NCBI GenBank assembly: GCA_903873915.1
Contig: CAIQQH010000124.1
Coordinates: 1 to 36,597, forward strand
DNA length: 36,597 nt
Direction: 5' to 3'
From: an uncultured Flavobacteriia bacterium
GTDB lineage: Bacteria; Bacteroidota; Bacteroidia; Flavobacteriales_D; Crocinitomicaceae
Each line of letters starts with the position of its first letter. Within the stretch, counting starts at the first letter, position 1. The position numbers were made by a program, and so were the translations under genes. Under the pieces are notes generated by a model. It saw nothing but the letters and a program-made list of their open reading frames with translations, ran no database searches and had not been told where the DNA came from. Below, piece by piece: positions 16,569 to 25,211 of this stretch.

Positions 16569-18077
16569 TTATTGCTTAAGTAATTCAGCCCGAAATTCAA
16601 AAGCAACGATATTTCCCTCCTTCGCATCGGGTTTCATCCCATATTTTGTTCGGTCAATGGTCGACTTCCCTACGATAACTGGTGAGCCTGAAGCGCTCTT
16701 ACCCACATATTTGACAGCCACACTAAGTGGAATCCTAAGACCACGTAGCTCGAAAAAGCCGTTCAATGTCAATCCGTCATTCATGGCCGATAATGATTTC
16801 GACTCAAAACGCATGACTGGAAATTTTGCCACATTAAAATACGCCTCTTCCACCAATGACTCGTCGCGGTAGGCATTGAAGGTTGTGAGTTGGTTCAATG
16901 GGAGATTCACCTCAAAACGGGACTTTTCAATCGCTGCATCTACATGTACGGTTCCCGAAAACTCCTTGATGGCTCCCTTGGTGACTCCACCTTTCGGCCC
17001 CAGCTGAAAGGTTACTCTGGAATACGACGGATCGAAGCGATACTCTCCAATGATGTCGCTCCATGACAAGCCTTTTTGATCAAAAACACTTGCCTCTTGT
17101 TCTTTATCATCAGAATTCTGTGTTTCCTCAATCGGCAAAGTAGACAATGCCAACTCTTCGGTATTCAAGGTAAGCTCAGCCACCAGAACTCCAGTAGCCA
17201 TCAATAGAGGAGCAATAATTAAGGCATTGGCATTTTGTCCATTCGTAAAAAAAACGATCGCAAAACCAATCATTCCCGCCACATAGCTGTCCATTCCACC
17301 TAAATCTGCTTTGATCGTGCCGAAATATCCCAATATGGCCAAGATTCCAGCGAACACCATTGAAAAACCTATTCGTTGGGCGATAAAGGCAGGCCTTTCC
17401 TTGGAAATTTGAGTGACAATTCTTCCTCCAAAGATCCCTACAAACAATCCAAGAATATTTTTACCCAAGGTAAGATCTACTGAGCCGACCTCCCCGATTG
17501 AAAGGATCAAGGGAATGGTAGCCAAAATCAAAAAGGCACTCGTTTGACCGAAAGATCCTTTTTCTCTGTGAAAATCACCCGCCGCAAATGAACACGCCAC
17601 AACGAGCAGTCCAACAGGCCCACCAAAAAAGTACCCACCGAAGACAGCTATTCCTGCCCACAGGTATTCGAACGAACGTTGATGGTGACTTAGCTCTCCA
17701 CCGAAAAATTTAGCGAAATAAACTGCTTTCACATGGGATAAATCGTGGAGAAAAAAGGTCAATGCCATCACAACAAGTATGGGATATTCTGTCGAATACA
17801 TAAAATTATACCGTTCTATCTCATGGGGAATAAGAAGTAAAAACGGAACAACCGCCATAAAACCGGTTAATCGGAATAAGAATCGAAAGGATTGAAATTG
17901 GAGGAACGATAGCCCGTAGTTGAGTAAAATCCATCCACCTAAGATTACAGATAGGTCATAATTGTCATACCCTTGGAGTGTTGCGATAACAGCCAAAGTT
18001 AGCAGTGCAATTACGGGCCATTTCTTCGCAAAAAATGCTGAAATAAAAGCAGGTAAAAAAATAAGAAATGTAATCAT
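16569..18077 (-). CDS. Polytopic membrane protein fused to C-terminal YceI domain
   Basis: A 502-residue protein in two parts. Residues 1-300 are a hydrophobic domain of about 8-10 helices that I do not recognise; it has conserved-looking polar sites such as HDLSHVK (111-117), GELSHHQRS (127-135) and GDFHREKGSFGQ. A charged linker (about 305-340) leads to a YceI-type beta-barrel at 343-502 (EYRFDPSYSRVTFQLG, FPVMRFESKSL, DRTKYGMKP). YceI proteins bind polyisoprenoids or other amphiphiles in the periplasm. The join suggests a membrane transporter or enzyme passing a lipid-like ligand to an attached carrier. The membrane domain's function is unknown. Confidence 0.8.
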   Translation of the reverse strand: MITFLIFLPAFISAFFAKKWPVIALLTLAVIATLQGYDNYDLSVILGGWILLNYGLSFLQFQSFRFLFRLTGFMAVVPFLLLIPHEIERYNFMYSTEYPILVVMALTFFLHDLSHVKAVYFAKFFGGELSHHQRSFEYLWAGIAVFGGYFFGGPVGLLVVACSFAAGDFHREKGSFGQTSAFLILATIPLILSIGEVGSVDLTLGKNILGLFVGIFGGRIVTQISKERPAFIAQRIGFSMVFAGILAILGYFGTIKADLGGMDSYVAGMIGFAIVFFTNGQNANALIIAPLLMATGVLVAELTLNTEELALSTLPIEETQNSDDKEQEASVFDQKGLSWSDIIGEYRFDPSYSRVTFQLGPKGGVTKGAIKEFSGTVHVDAAIEKSRFEVNLPLNQLTTFNAYRDESLVEEAYFNVAKFPVMRFESKSLSAMNDGLTLNGFFELRGLRIPLSVAVKYVGKSASGSPVIVGKSTIDRTKYGMKPDAKEGNIVAFEFRAELLKQ

Positions 18078-18166
18078 AAAGTTGGGTATAATTGCTTCCG
18101 AAAATTAAGGGAATCTCAGCAAAAGTTTATCGAGAAATGGAAAATTATTCAAGTACTACCTCACGA

Positions 18167-18910
18167 TCAAAGTGACTGATTCTTCAATGTAAGCTGAGAC
18201 AATTTTGCGAGGTACGGTTTATTTAGATTTTCTTCCATCGTAACGAGATGTTGCATTCTATGGCAATCAGATCCGATGAAATCAACCAGGTTTTGATCTA
18301 TCAATTTTTCAGCTTGCTTGCGCACTTCCGGACCATAATTCCCAGTTAATGAATTGATATTGATTTGAATCTGAGCCCCTTTATCCCGATACTCTTTGGC
18401 TTTTTCTGTTGATCCATGAAAATAGGGATAGCGTTCAAAATGCGCGAGAACTGGCTTGTAACGTGCCATCTGCATTTCAAAAAACAAGAGGTCATCATAC
18501 TCAGGCGGTGTATGGAATGAAAACTCAACCAACACGTATTGATCACCAAATGTCAACACCTCGCGCTTTTTCACAAGATTCACCAAATAATCGTCGAAAT
18601 AGTATTCTGCTGCTGCATCAATCTCAATCTTCAATCCATGTTTTTTGGCTTCTTCACGGACTTCATCCAAGCCTTTAAGAATGATCTCTGATGTATTGTT
18701 GTACACTTCAGACATGATGTGTGGTGTAGTGATGACTTTGCGGTAACCCAAATGTTCAAACTTCGCAAGCATGGCTATTGACTCATCCATTGAATTTGAC
18801 CCATCATCAATTCCTGGAATTAAATGGCTGTGCATATCCACGCCGATCAAGGAAAGGTCTAGTGGTTCAGAAACTTGTTTTTTAAATAAAGAGAAGAGTC
18901 CCACAATCAA
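18167..18910 (-). CDS. CpsB/CapC-type PHP tyrosine-protein phosphatase
   Basis: A 247-residue PHP-fold metallo-phosphatase. Metal-binding motifs: DMHSHLIPGIDDGS (about 25-38), TPHIM, the conserved HFERYPYF region, and GSDCHRM near the C-terminus. CpsB-type enzymes dephosphorylate the tyrosine kinase (Wzc/CapB-like) that controls capsule or exopolysaccharide export. The matching kinase is not in the window. It is the last gene of the sugar cluster. The frame opens at TTG (18910), overlapping the rfbB stop by 4 nt; a GTG at 18904 is an equally good start. Confidence 0.9.
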   Translation of the reverse strand: MIVGLFSLFKKQVSEPLDLSLIGVDMHSHLIPGIDDGSNSMDESIAMLAKFEHLGYRKVITTPHIMSEVYNNTSEIILKGLDEVREEAKKHGLKIEIDAAAEYYFDDYLVNLVKKREVLTFGDQYVLVEFSFHTPPEYDDLLFFEMQMARYKPVLAHFERYPYFHGSTEKAKEYRDKGAQIQININSLTGNYGPEVRKQAEKLIDQNLVDFIGSDCHRMQHLVTMEENLNKPYLAKLSQLTLKNQSL

Positions 18911-19965
18911 CGGTTCTGATACATGTTTTCATAGTAGGCGCGATAAGCTCCGGAAGTGATTTGCTCCACCCATTCCGAATTTGACAAATACCAATCTACA
19001 GTGCTTTCCAATCCTTCTTCGAAGGTAATTGACGGTTTCCAGCCAAGTTCTGATGCCAACTTCGAAGCGTCGATGGCATAACGCATGTCGTGGCCTTTAC
19101 GATCGGTCACGTAGGTAATTAATTTTTCAGATTCTCCAGCCGGTCTTCCCAATTTTTCATCCATCAAGCGACACAGAAAGAATACCAAATCGATGTTTTT
19201 CCATTCGTTCAATCCACCGATATTGTACGATTGACCAAACTCCCCCTTGTGAAAAATGACATCAATCGCTTTAGCGTGATCTTCTACCCACAACCAATCG
19301 CGAATGTTATCTCCCTTCCCGTAGACAGGTAAAGGTTTTAGTTCACGAATATTATTGATCATCAATGGAATGAGCTTTTCAGGGAAATGGTGTGAACCGT
19401 AATTGTTCGAACAATTGGACAACTTTACAGGCAAGCCATAGGTGTGAAAATATGCCCTTACAAAATGATCTGAAGATGCTTTTGATGCAGAATAAGGACT
19501 TCTTGGATCGTAGGGTGTTTGTTCAGTAAACAATCCTTCGTCGGATAAACTGCCATACACCTCATCGGTTGAGACGTGATGGAAGACATGGGATTCGTTG
19601 TTTTTCCACTGATCTTTTGCTGCTTGCAATAAATTCACAGTACCTACAACATTGGTCATCACGAATTCCATTGGACCTTCAATGGATCGATCGACGTGCG
19701 ATTCGGCAGCCAAGTGGATCACATCTGTAATGTCAAAATCTGCAAATACCTTTTGAACTTCCGCTGCAGAAACGATATCTCCCTTTACAAATACATAATT
19801 TTCTGCACCTTGAACATCCGATAAATTTTCAAGATTTCCGGCATAGGTCAATTTGTCAAAGTTGATAATGCGGTAGTTTGGATAGGTGTTCACGAACAAA
19901 CGAACGACATGAGAACCAATAAATCCTGCCCCGCCTGTAATCAATATTGTTTTATCAAAAGTCAT
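18907..19965 (-). CDS. rfbB: dTDP-glucose 4,6-dehydratase
   Basis: A 352-residue extended SDR that converts dTDP-glucose to dTDP-4-keto-6-deoxyglucose, the branch point to rhamnose and amino-deoxy sugars. NAD motif GGAGFIGS (11-18); catalytic T133-D134-E135 in VSTDEVYGSL and Y158-x-x-x-K162 (YSASK); LSNCSNNYGSHHFPEKLIPL is the usual substrate-site motif of RfbB/RmlB. No rmlA, rmlC or aminotransferase for this branch is adjacent; the RmlD-like gene is far away (6036). It lies 9 nt downstream of the nucleotide-sugar dehydrogenase gene and overlaps the CpsB-type gene. Confidence 0.95.
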   Translation of the reverse strand: MTFDKTILITGGAGFIGSHVVRLFVNTYPNYRIINFDKLTYAGNLENLSDVQGAENYVFVKGDIVSAAEVQKVFADFDITDVIHLAAESHVDRSIEGPMEFVMTNVVGTVNLLQAAKDQWKNNESHVFHHVSTDEVYGSLSDEGLFTEQTPYDPRSPYSASKASSDHFVRAYFHTYGLPVKLSNCSNNYGSHHFPEKLIPLMINNIRELKPLPVYGKGDNIRDWLWVEDHAKAIDVIFHKGEFGQSYNIGGLNEWKNIDLVFFLCRLMDEKLGRPAGESEKLITYVTDRKGHDMRYAIDASKLASELGWKPSITFEEGLESTVDWYLSNSEWVEQITSGAYRAYYENMYQNR

Positions 19966-19974
19966 TTTAAGCGC

Positions 19975-21279
19975 TTAGAGTGACCAATATTCCAAATCCT
20001 TAATTTTATTTTTAAAGATTCCCTTCACATCAACAAAAACACCTGTTCCATCACACAACATCCCTTGGAAATCAGCTTCTATCATTTGTTGGTATTCTTT
20101 GTGATTCACGGCTACTATGATGGCATCGTAGTCATTGGCTGCTTTTTCAACCAAACCAACTCCGTATTCGTGTTTCATTTCATCAGAAGATGCATGTGGA
20201 TCAATCAAATCAACATGTACCTGGTATGACACCAACTCAGTAACGATGTCAATCACCTTAGAATTTCGAATGTCGCTGACATCTTCTTTGAATGTTGCTC
20301 CCATCACCAATACCTTCGCATCTTGAATGTGTTTTCCACGCGCAATGATTTTCTTCACTGTTTGCTTTGCGATGTAAAAGCCCATGGAATCATTCACATA
20401 ACGACCACTCGTAATTACTTTCGAATGATACCCTGCCAACTGTGCTTTGTGGGTTAGGTAATATGGATCTACACCGATGCAATGTCCACCAACAAGTCCT
20501 GGTGAGAATTTCAAGAAATTCCACTTGGTACCCGCTGCTTCAAGAACATCGAATGTGTTTATTTTCAGCTTATTAAAAATAATAGAAAGCTCATTGATCA
20601 AGGCAATGTTCACATCACGCTGCGTGTTTTCAATGATTTTTGCGGCTTCAGCCACCTTGATTGAAGGCGCTCGGTGAACTCCGGCATCCACAACCAACTC
20701 ATATACTTTTGCAATTTGGTCTAAAGACACATCACAGCATCCAGAAACCACTTTAATCACATTGCGAAGTGTATGTTCCTTGTCTCCTGGATTGATGCGC
20801 TCGGGAGAATACCCAACCATGAAGTCGTCCCTGAATTTAAGTCCACTTTCGGCTTCAAGCACAGGGATACAATCTTCTTCTGTACACCCCGGATAAACTG
20901 TTGACTCAAAAACGACATAATCACCTTTCTTCAGCACCTTTCCAACCGTAGCACTCGCACCAAGCAAGGGCTTTAGATTTGGAAGATTGGCATCGTCGAT
21001 AGGTGTCGGAACAGCCACAACAAAGAAAGTTACATCGCGCAAGTCATTCAACTCACAGGTAAAAGAAATATCACATCCTTCAAAAGCCGATGACTCAAGC
21101 TCATTGCTTGGGTCAATGTTGTTTTTCATGAGGTCAACGCGTTCTTGGTTGATGTCAAATCCAACCACTTGAATTTTACGTGCGAACTCCAATGCGATGG
21201 GTAATCCAACGTAACCAAGACCGATTACAGCGATCTTTGTTTCCTTTTGAATCAATTGATCAAAGATTAAATTGCTCAT
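19975..21279 (-). CDS. UDP-N-acetylglucosamine/mannosamine 6-dehydrogenase (WbpA/TviB/WecC type)
   Basis: Start at ATG 21279 (MSNLIFDQLIQKETKIAVIG), 434 residues. It belongs to the nucleotide-sugar 6-dehydrogenases: N-terminal NAD motif AVIGLGYVGLPIA, catalytic cysteine C267 in GLVGGHCIGVDPYY, and C-terminal UDP-binding region (MGATFKEDVSDIRNS). The VGGHCIGVDPYYLT form marks the group that oxidises UDP-HexNAc (twice, to the uronate), distinct from the Ugd gene nearby. Beside a Gfo/Idh oxidase, DegT aminotransferase and hexapeptide acetyltransferase, it should be UDP-GlcNAc 6-dehydrogenase, the first step to UDP-GlcNAc(3NAc)A. It overlaps the upstream gene by 20 nt. Confidence 0.92.
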   Translation of the reverse strand: MSNLIFDQLIQKETKIAVIGLGYVGLPIALEFARKIQVVGFDINQERVDLMKNNIDPSNELESSAFEGCDISFTCELNDLRDVTFFVVAVPTPIDDANLPNLKPLLGASATVGKVLKKGDYVVFESTVYPGCTEEDCIPVLEAESGLKFRDDFMVGYSPERINPGDKEHTLRNVIKVVSGCCDVSLDQIAKVYELVVDAGVHRAPSIKVAEAAKIIENTQRDVNIALINELSIIFNKLKINTFDVLEAAGTKWNFLKFSPGLVGGHCIGVDPYYLTHKAQLAGYHSKVITSGRYVNDSMGFYIAKQTVKKIIARGKHIQDAKVLVMGATFKEDVSDIRNSKVIDIVTELVSYQVHVDLIDPHASSDEMKHEYGVGLVEKAANDYDAIIVAVNHKEYQQMIEADFQGMLCDGTGVFVDVKGIFKNKIKDLEYWSL

Positions 21280-22294
21280 TTCTAACTTTATAAATTCGTT
21301 CAATAATCTCAACGACTTTCAATCCTTCTAGTGCATTTGTAGTAGCCGAAGTTCTTCCTTTCAATGTCTCAATGACATTTCTGATGACAAAGTTATGGTT
21401 TGCTGCGGAACCTTTGTATGCTCCGTAATCATTTCCCGGATTCGTAGGTGCCAATTCGGGCATTTCATAGCCTTCAATGTTGCAAATTTCGACCTCATTC
21501 ATGTACTGTCCACCGATCTTCACGCTTCCCTTCTTTCCGATGATAGTAATCGAACTCTCAAGGTTTTGCGTCGCCACTGAGGTTGAATAATTGATACTGC
21601 CCATGCCCCCATTCGTGAAGTCAAAACTGACAAATCCAGAATCTTCAAAATCAGTTATATTTTTGTGCGTAAAGTCTGCAAATTTTCCTTGAATGTTGTC
21701 GATATCGCCAAAAAGCCAATACATGATGTCGATGAAATGGGAAAATTGGGTGAACAAAGTACCTCCATCAAGGTCTTCAGTACCTTTCCATCCCCCTTGT
21801 TTGTAATAGCGCTCGTCTCGGTTCCAGTAGCAGTTGAGCTGAACCATGAAAATTTCACCCAACACTTCTTTTTCTATCAACTCTTTGATCCAAACAGAAG
21901 GTGGAGAATACCTGTTTTGCATCACACAGAAAACCTGTTTGGAAACCTGCAATGACTTAAAGATCACTTTCTCACAACTGTCTTTGGTCAAGCCCATTGG
22001 CTTTTCACAGACCACATGTTTCTTGGCATTGAGAGCGGCTAAACTTTGTGCGGCGTGAAAGCCATTCGGCGTGCATACATTGACCACATCAAATTCAAGT
22101 CCTGCAGCCAACACCTCATCAAAGGTGTGGTAAAATGGGACATTCCAATCGGCAACGCCACACTCTTCTTTGGAGCGAACATCGACCATAGCCACCAATT
22201 CACCCTCCTTGTCACGACGAATCATTTCTGCGTGACGTTTGCCAATGTGTCCGGCACCAATCACGACAAAACGTATTTTATTATCTGCTGCCAT
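21260..22294 (-). CDS. Gfo/Idh/MocA oxidoreductase, WbpB-like
   Basis: ATG at 22294 gives 344 residues; an earlier TTG at 22315 is less likely. N-terminal NAD motif VVIGAGHIGKRHAEMI, then VCEKPMG (family motif CEKP with active-site Lys) and a C-terminal alpha/beta domain with GGTLFTQFSHFIDIMYWLFG carrying the His. In the WbpA-B-E-D route this enzyme oxidises C3 of UDP-GlcNAcA to the 3-keto sugar using alpha-ketoglutarate or NAD recycling. Gene context is the reason for choosing that role over other Gfo/Idh substrates. Confidence 0.88.
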   Translation of the reverse strand: MAADNKIRFVVIGAGHIGKRHAEMIRRDKEGELVAMVDVRSKEECGVADWNVPFYHTFDEVLAAGLEFDVVNVCTPNGFHAAQSLAALNAKKHVVCEKPMGLTKDSCEKVIFKSLQVSKQVFCVMQNRYSPPSVWIKELIEKEVLGEIFMVQLNCYWNRDERYYKQGGWKGTEDLDGGTLFTQFSHFIDIMYWLFGDIDNIQGKFADFTHKNITDFEDSGFVSFDFTNGGMGSINYSTSVATQNLESSITIIGKKGSVKIGGQYMNEVEICNIEGYEMPELAPTNPGNDYGAYKGSAANHNFVIRNVIETLKGRTSATTNALEGLKVVEIIERIYKVRNEQFNL

Positions 22295-22317
22295 ACTTCT
22301 TTTAATCTCTTTCAATA

Positions 22318-22890
22318 TTAACGAATGCGATTTACTTCGCTTCCTTTTAATTCATATTCTTGGCCACTTTCATGGCAGCTTGCACGACCATTGTCATCAA
22401 ACGACAAACGATGTCCATATTCACTCACCCAACCTATTTGTCGTGCAGGGTTTCCAACAACGAGCGCATAAGCAGGAACCGTTTTCGTCACCACCGCACC
22501 TGCACCAATGAATGCGAAAGCTCCTATATCATGTCCACACACGATGGTCGCATTGGCGCCAATGCTTGCACCTTTACCCACATGTGTTTTGGCGTATTGC
22601 TCACGCCGATTTACTGCACTTCGCGGATTGATCACATTGGTAAAAACCATGGATGGCCCAAGGAAAACATCATCTTCGCAATTCACTCCTGTATAGATGG
22701 ACACGTTGTTCTGAACTTTCACATTATTTCCCAAATGCACCTCTGGAGAAATCACCACATTCTGTCCTATGTTGCAGCGTTCGCCTATGACACAAGCCGG
22801 CATGATGTGTGAAAAATGCCAAATTTTTGTTCCCTCACCTATGCTGCATCCTTCATCGACCACAGCTGTTTCGTGTGCAAAATAAGCCAT
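22318..22890 (-). CDS. Left-handed beta-helix acetyltransferase, WbpD-like
   Basis: A 190-residue hexapeptide-repeat protein; the repeats are visible from residue 15 on (SIGEGTKIWHFSHIMPACVI, GERCNIGQNVVI, GNNVKVQNNVSIY, GASIGANATIVCGHDIGAFA, FIGAGAVVTKTVPAYALVVG). MVFTNVINPRSAVNRR is the typical acceptor-site stretch of WbpD/WlbB, which N-acetylates the 3-amino group of UDP-GlcNAc(3NH2)A. Start ATG overlaps the UDP-xylose synthase stop as TGATG. It is 23 nt upstream of the WbpB-like start. Confidence 0.9.
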   Translation of the reverse strand: MAYFAHETAVVDEGCSIGEGTKIWHFSHIMPACVIGERCNIGQNVVISPEVHLGNNVKVQNNVSIYTGVNCEDDVFLGPSMVFTNVINPRSAVNRREQYAKTHVGKGASIGANATIVCGHDIGAFAFIGAGAVVTKTVPAYALVVGNPARQIGWVSEYGHRLSFDDNGRASCHESGQEYELKGSEVNRIR

Positions 22891-23885
22891 CAGCGAATAA
22901 TGTATTTGTCGAAGTCGTTGTGATCGGTCTGTTCCAACTCTTCTTGCGTTAAACTCTTAAAATAGTCGTAGGTAATCTTCAATCCTTCGGCACGATTTAC
23001 CTTAGGTTCCCAGTTTAATAGTGCTTTCGCACGAGTAATGTCCGGTTGACGCTGTTTTGGATCATCAACTGGCAAGTCCTTGTAAACGATTTTCTGGTCC
23101 GAACCCGTCAATTGAATAATTTCTTCCGCAAACTCTCGAATTGAGATTTCATCTGGATTTCCAACATTCACCGGCATGTGATAGTCGCTGTGTAACAAAC
23201 GAACAATGCCTTCCACCAAATCATCGATGTAACAGAACGAACGTGTTTGAGATCCATCGCCAAAAACAGTAATGTCTTCTCCCCTCAAGGCCTGACCAAC
23301 AAACGCAGGCAAGGCACGTCCATCATTCAGTCGCATGCGCGGCCCGTAGGTATTGAAAATTCGAATGATCCGTGTTTCCAAGCCATGGTAATTGTGGTAA
23401 GCCATGGTAATGGCTTCTTGAAAACGCTTTGCTTCATCGTACACGCCTCGAGGACCAACAGGATTGACATTCCCCCAATAATCTTCATTTTGAGGGTGAA
23501 CCGCTGGATCGCCATACACTTCTGATGTCGATGCGATGAGTACGCGAGAACCCTTTTGTTTTGCCAGTCCCAAGCAATTGTGAATGCCTAAAGATCCAAC
23601 CTTCAAGGTCTGTATTGGGATTTTTAGGTAATCAATTGGACTCGCAGGCGAAGCGAAATGGAGGATATAATCCAATTTGCCTGGCACATGAATAAACTTT
23701 GAGACATCATGGTTGTAGAATTCAAAATTCTCCAACTTGAAGAGGTGTTCAATGTTTTTAAGACGGCCCGTAATGAGATTGTCCATACCGATGACATGGT
23801 ACCCATCTTTCACAAAACGATCACAAAGGTGGGAACCTAAGAATCCGGCTGCTCCCGTAATCAATATGCGCTTTTGCTCCTTCAT
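22890..23885 (-). CDS. UDP-glucuronate decarboxylase (UDP-xylose synthase)
   Basis: A 331-residue SDR with [10 protein letters not shown] (11-20), STSEVYGDP (119-127), Y149-x-x-x-K153 (YDEAK), and the UXS signature [20 protein letters not shown] followed by [17 protein letters not shown]. It oxidises and decarboxylates UDP-glucuronate to UDP-xylose with NAD recycling. The neighbour Ugd (3 nt upstream) makes its substrate, so the pair is a complete UDP-Glc to UDP-Xyl route. Lacks the N-terminal membrane anchor of eukaryotic UXS. Confidence 0.93.
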   Translation of the reverse strand: MKEQKRILITGAAGFLGSHLCDRFVKDGYHVIGMDNLITGRLKNIEHLFKLENFEFYNHDVSKFIHVPGKLDYILHFASPASPIDYLKIPIQTLKVGSLGIHNCLGLAKQKGSRVLIASTSEVYGDPAVHPQNEDYWGNVNPVGPRGVYDEAKRFQEAITMAYHNYHGLETRIIRIFNTYGPRMRLNDGRALPAFVGQALRGEDITVFGDGSQTRSFCYIDDLVEGIVRLLHSDYHMPVNVGNPDEISIREFAEEIIQLTGSDQKIVYKDLPVDDPKQRQPDITRAKALLNWEPKVNRAEGLKITYDYFKSLTQEELEQTDHNDFDKYIIR

Positions 23886-23888
23886 GGC

Positions 23889-25205
23889 TTATAAATTAAT
23901 TGTACGTCTTCCGATGGAATTGTAATAAAATCCTTTTTCAGTCATTTCGTCCACATCGAACAAATTACGGCCATCAAAAATCACTTTATCGTTCATAACT
24001 TCAGCCATTCGCTCAAAATCAGGATTCCTAAAAATGCCCCATTCTGTGCAAATGATAAGCGCATCTGCCCCATGCAAGGCGTCGTATTCCGAACTAGAGA
24101 ATTCAATCGAATCTCCAAAGTGCTGCTTTACATTTGGCATTGCCTCTGGGTCATAACTTGAAATGCTTGCTCCATGATTCAATAAGTCTTGGATAATCTC
24201 CAAAGCCGGTGCTTCGCGAATGTCGTCCGTATCTGGTTTAAAGGCCAGTCCCCAAATGGCTATTTTCTTGCCTGTAAGATTTCCTCGGAAATAATTTTTC
24301 ACTTTTGGCAAAAGCACTTTCTTCTGGTCCTCGTTTATTTCAATCACGGCCTGTAGAATCCGAAAGTCAAAATCATTTTCTTTTCCCGACTTCACGAGGG
24401 CTTGTACATCTTTGGGGAAGCAGGATCCTCCATAGCCGATCCCTGGAAATAAAAATCGTTTGCCGATGCGATCGTCCGAGCCAATTCCAATGCGCACTTT
24501 ATCTACATCCGCACCCACCAACTCACAAAAATTCGCCACCTCATTCATGAAGGTAATCTTCGTTGCCAAAAAGGAGTTCGCTGCATATTTTGTCAATTCC
24601 GCTGAGCGTTCATCCATAAAGATGATTGGATTGCCTTGTCGAACGAAAGGCTTATACAGTTGCTCCATGACTTTACGTGCGCGTTCTGAACCTGCACCAA
24701 TGACGACACGATCTGGCTTCATAAAGTCACTCACTGCAAATCCTTCACGCAAAAATTCAGGGTTTGATACCACATCAAATTGGCAGCGTGCATTTTTTGC
24801 AATCGCCTCTCTAACTTTATCTGCTGTTCCAACGGGAACTGTGCTTTTATCAACGATGACCGCATAATCTGAGAGTAAATGCCCCAATTGATCAGCAACA
24901 CCAAGGATGTAGCGCAAATCCGCCGAACCATCTTCACCTGGAGGAGTTGGAAGCGCTAGGAAAATGATTTCAGCATCCTTGATTCCCTTTTCTAGGTCTG
25001 TTGTAAATGTTAATCTCCCAGCGTTTACATTTCGTTCAAATAAAACATCGAGATTCGGCTCATAAATAGGAACCTTACCATTGCGCATACCCTCGACCTT
25101 TGATTTGTCTATATCAACACACACTACTTGATTGCCTGTTTCAGCGAAACAAGTACCTGTAACGAGACCTACATACCCTGTCCCAACTACTGCTATTTTT
25201 TTCAT
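23889..25205 (-). CDS. ugd: UDP-glucose 6-dehydrogenase
   Basis: A 438-residue nucleotide-sugar dehydrogenase: NAD motif AVVGTGYVGLVTGTCFAETG, catalytic cysteine C262 in GYGGSCFPKDVQAL, and C-terminal UDP domain with IWGLAFKPDTDDIREAPA. It oxidises UDP-glucose to UDP-glucuronate with 2 NAD. The GGSCFPKD form separates it from the HexNAc-type gene at 19975. Three nt before UXS, forming a UDP-xylose pair. Confidence 0.96.
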   Translation of the reverse strand: MKKIAVVGTGYVGLVTGTCFAETGNQVVCVDIDKSKVEGMRNGKVPIYEPNLDVLFERNVNAGRLTFTTDLEKGIKDAEIIFLALPTPPGEDGSADLRYILGVADQLGHLLSDYAVIVDKSTVPVGTADKVREAIAKNARCQFDVVSNPEFLREGFAVSDFMKPDRVVIGAGSERARKVMEQLYKPFVRQGNPIIFMDERSAELTKYAANSFLATKITFMNEVANFCELVGADVDKVRIGIGSDDRIGKRFLFPGIGYGGSCFPKDVQALVKSGKENDFDFRILQAVIEINEDQKKVLLPKVKNYFRGNLTGKKIAIWGLAFKPDTDDIREAPALEIIQDLLNHGASISSYDPEAMPNVKQHFGDSIEFSSSEYDALHGADALIICTEWGIFRNPDFERMAEVMNDKVIFDGRNLFDVDEMTEKGFYYNSIGRRTINL

Positions 25206-25211
25206 AAGAAT

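Noticed and set aside
18078-18166. Promoter (TAATTTTC) upstream of the YceI fusion gene.
   Set aside because: One mismatch at the key final G and no TTTG at the right spacing; too weak to list.
22360-22812. 150-residue plus-strand frame opposite the acetyltransferase gene.
   Set aside because: It is a shadow of the hexapeptide repeats on the minus strand; no start signal, no domain, and it lies wholly within a well-supported gene.
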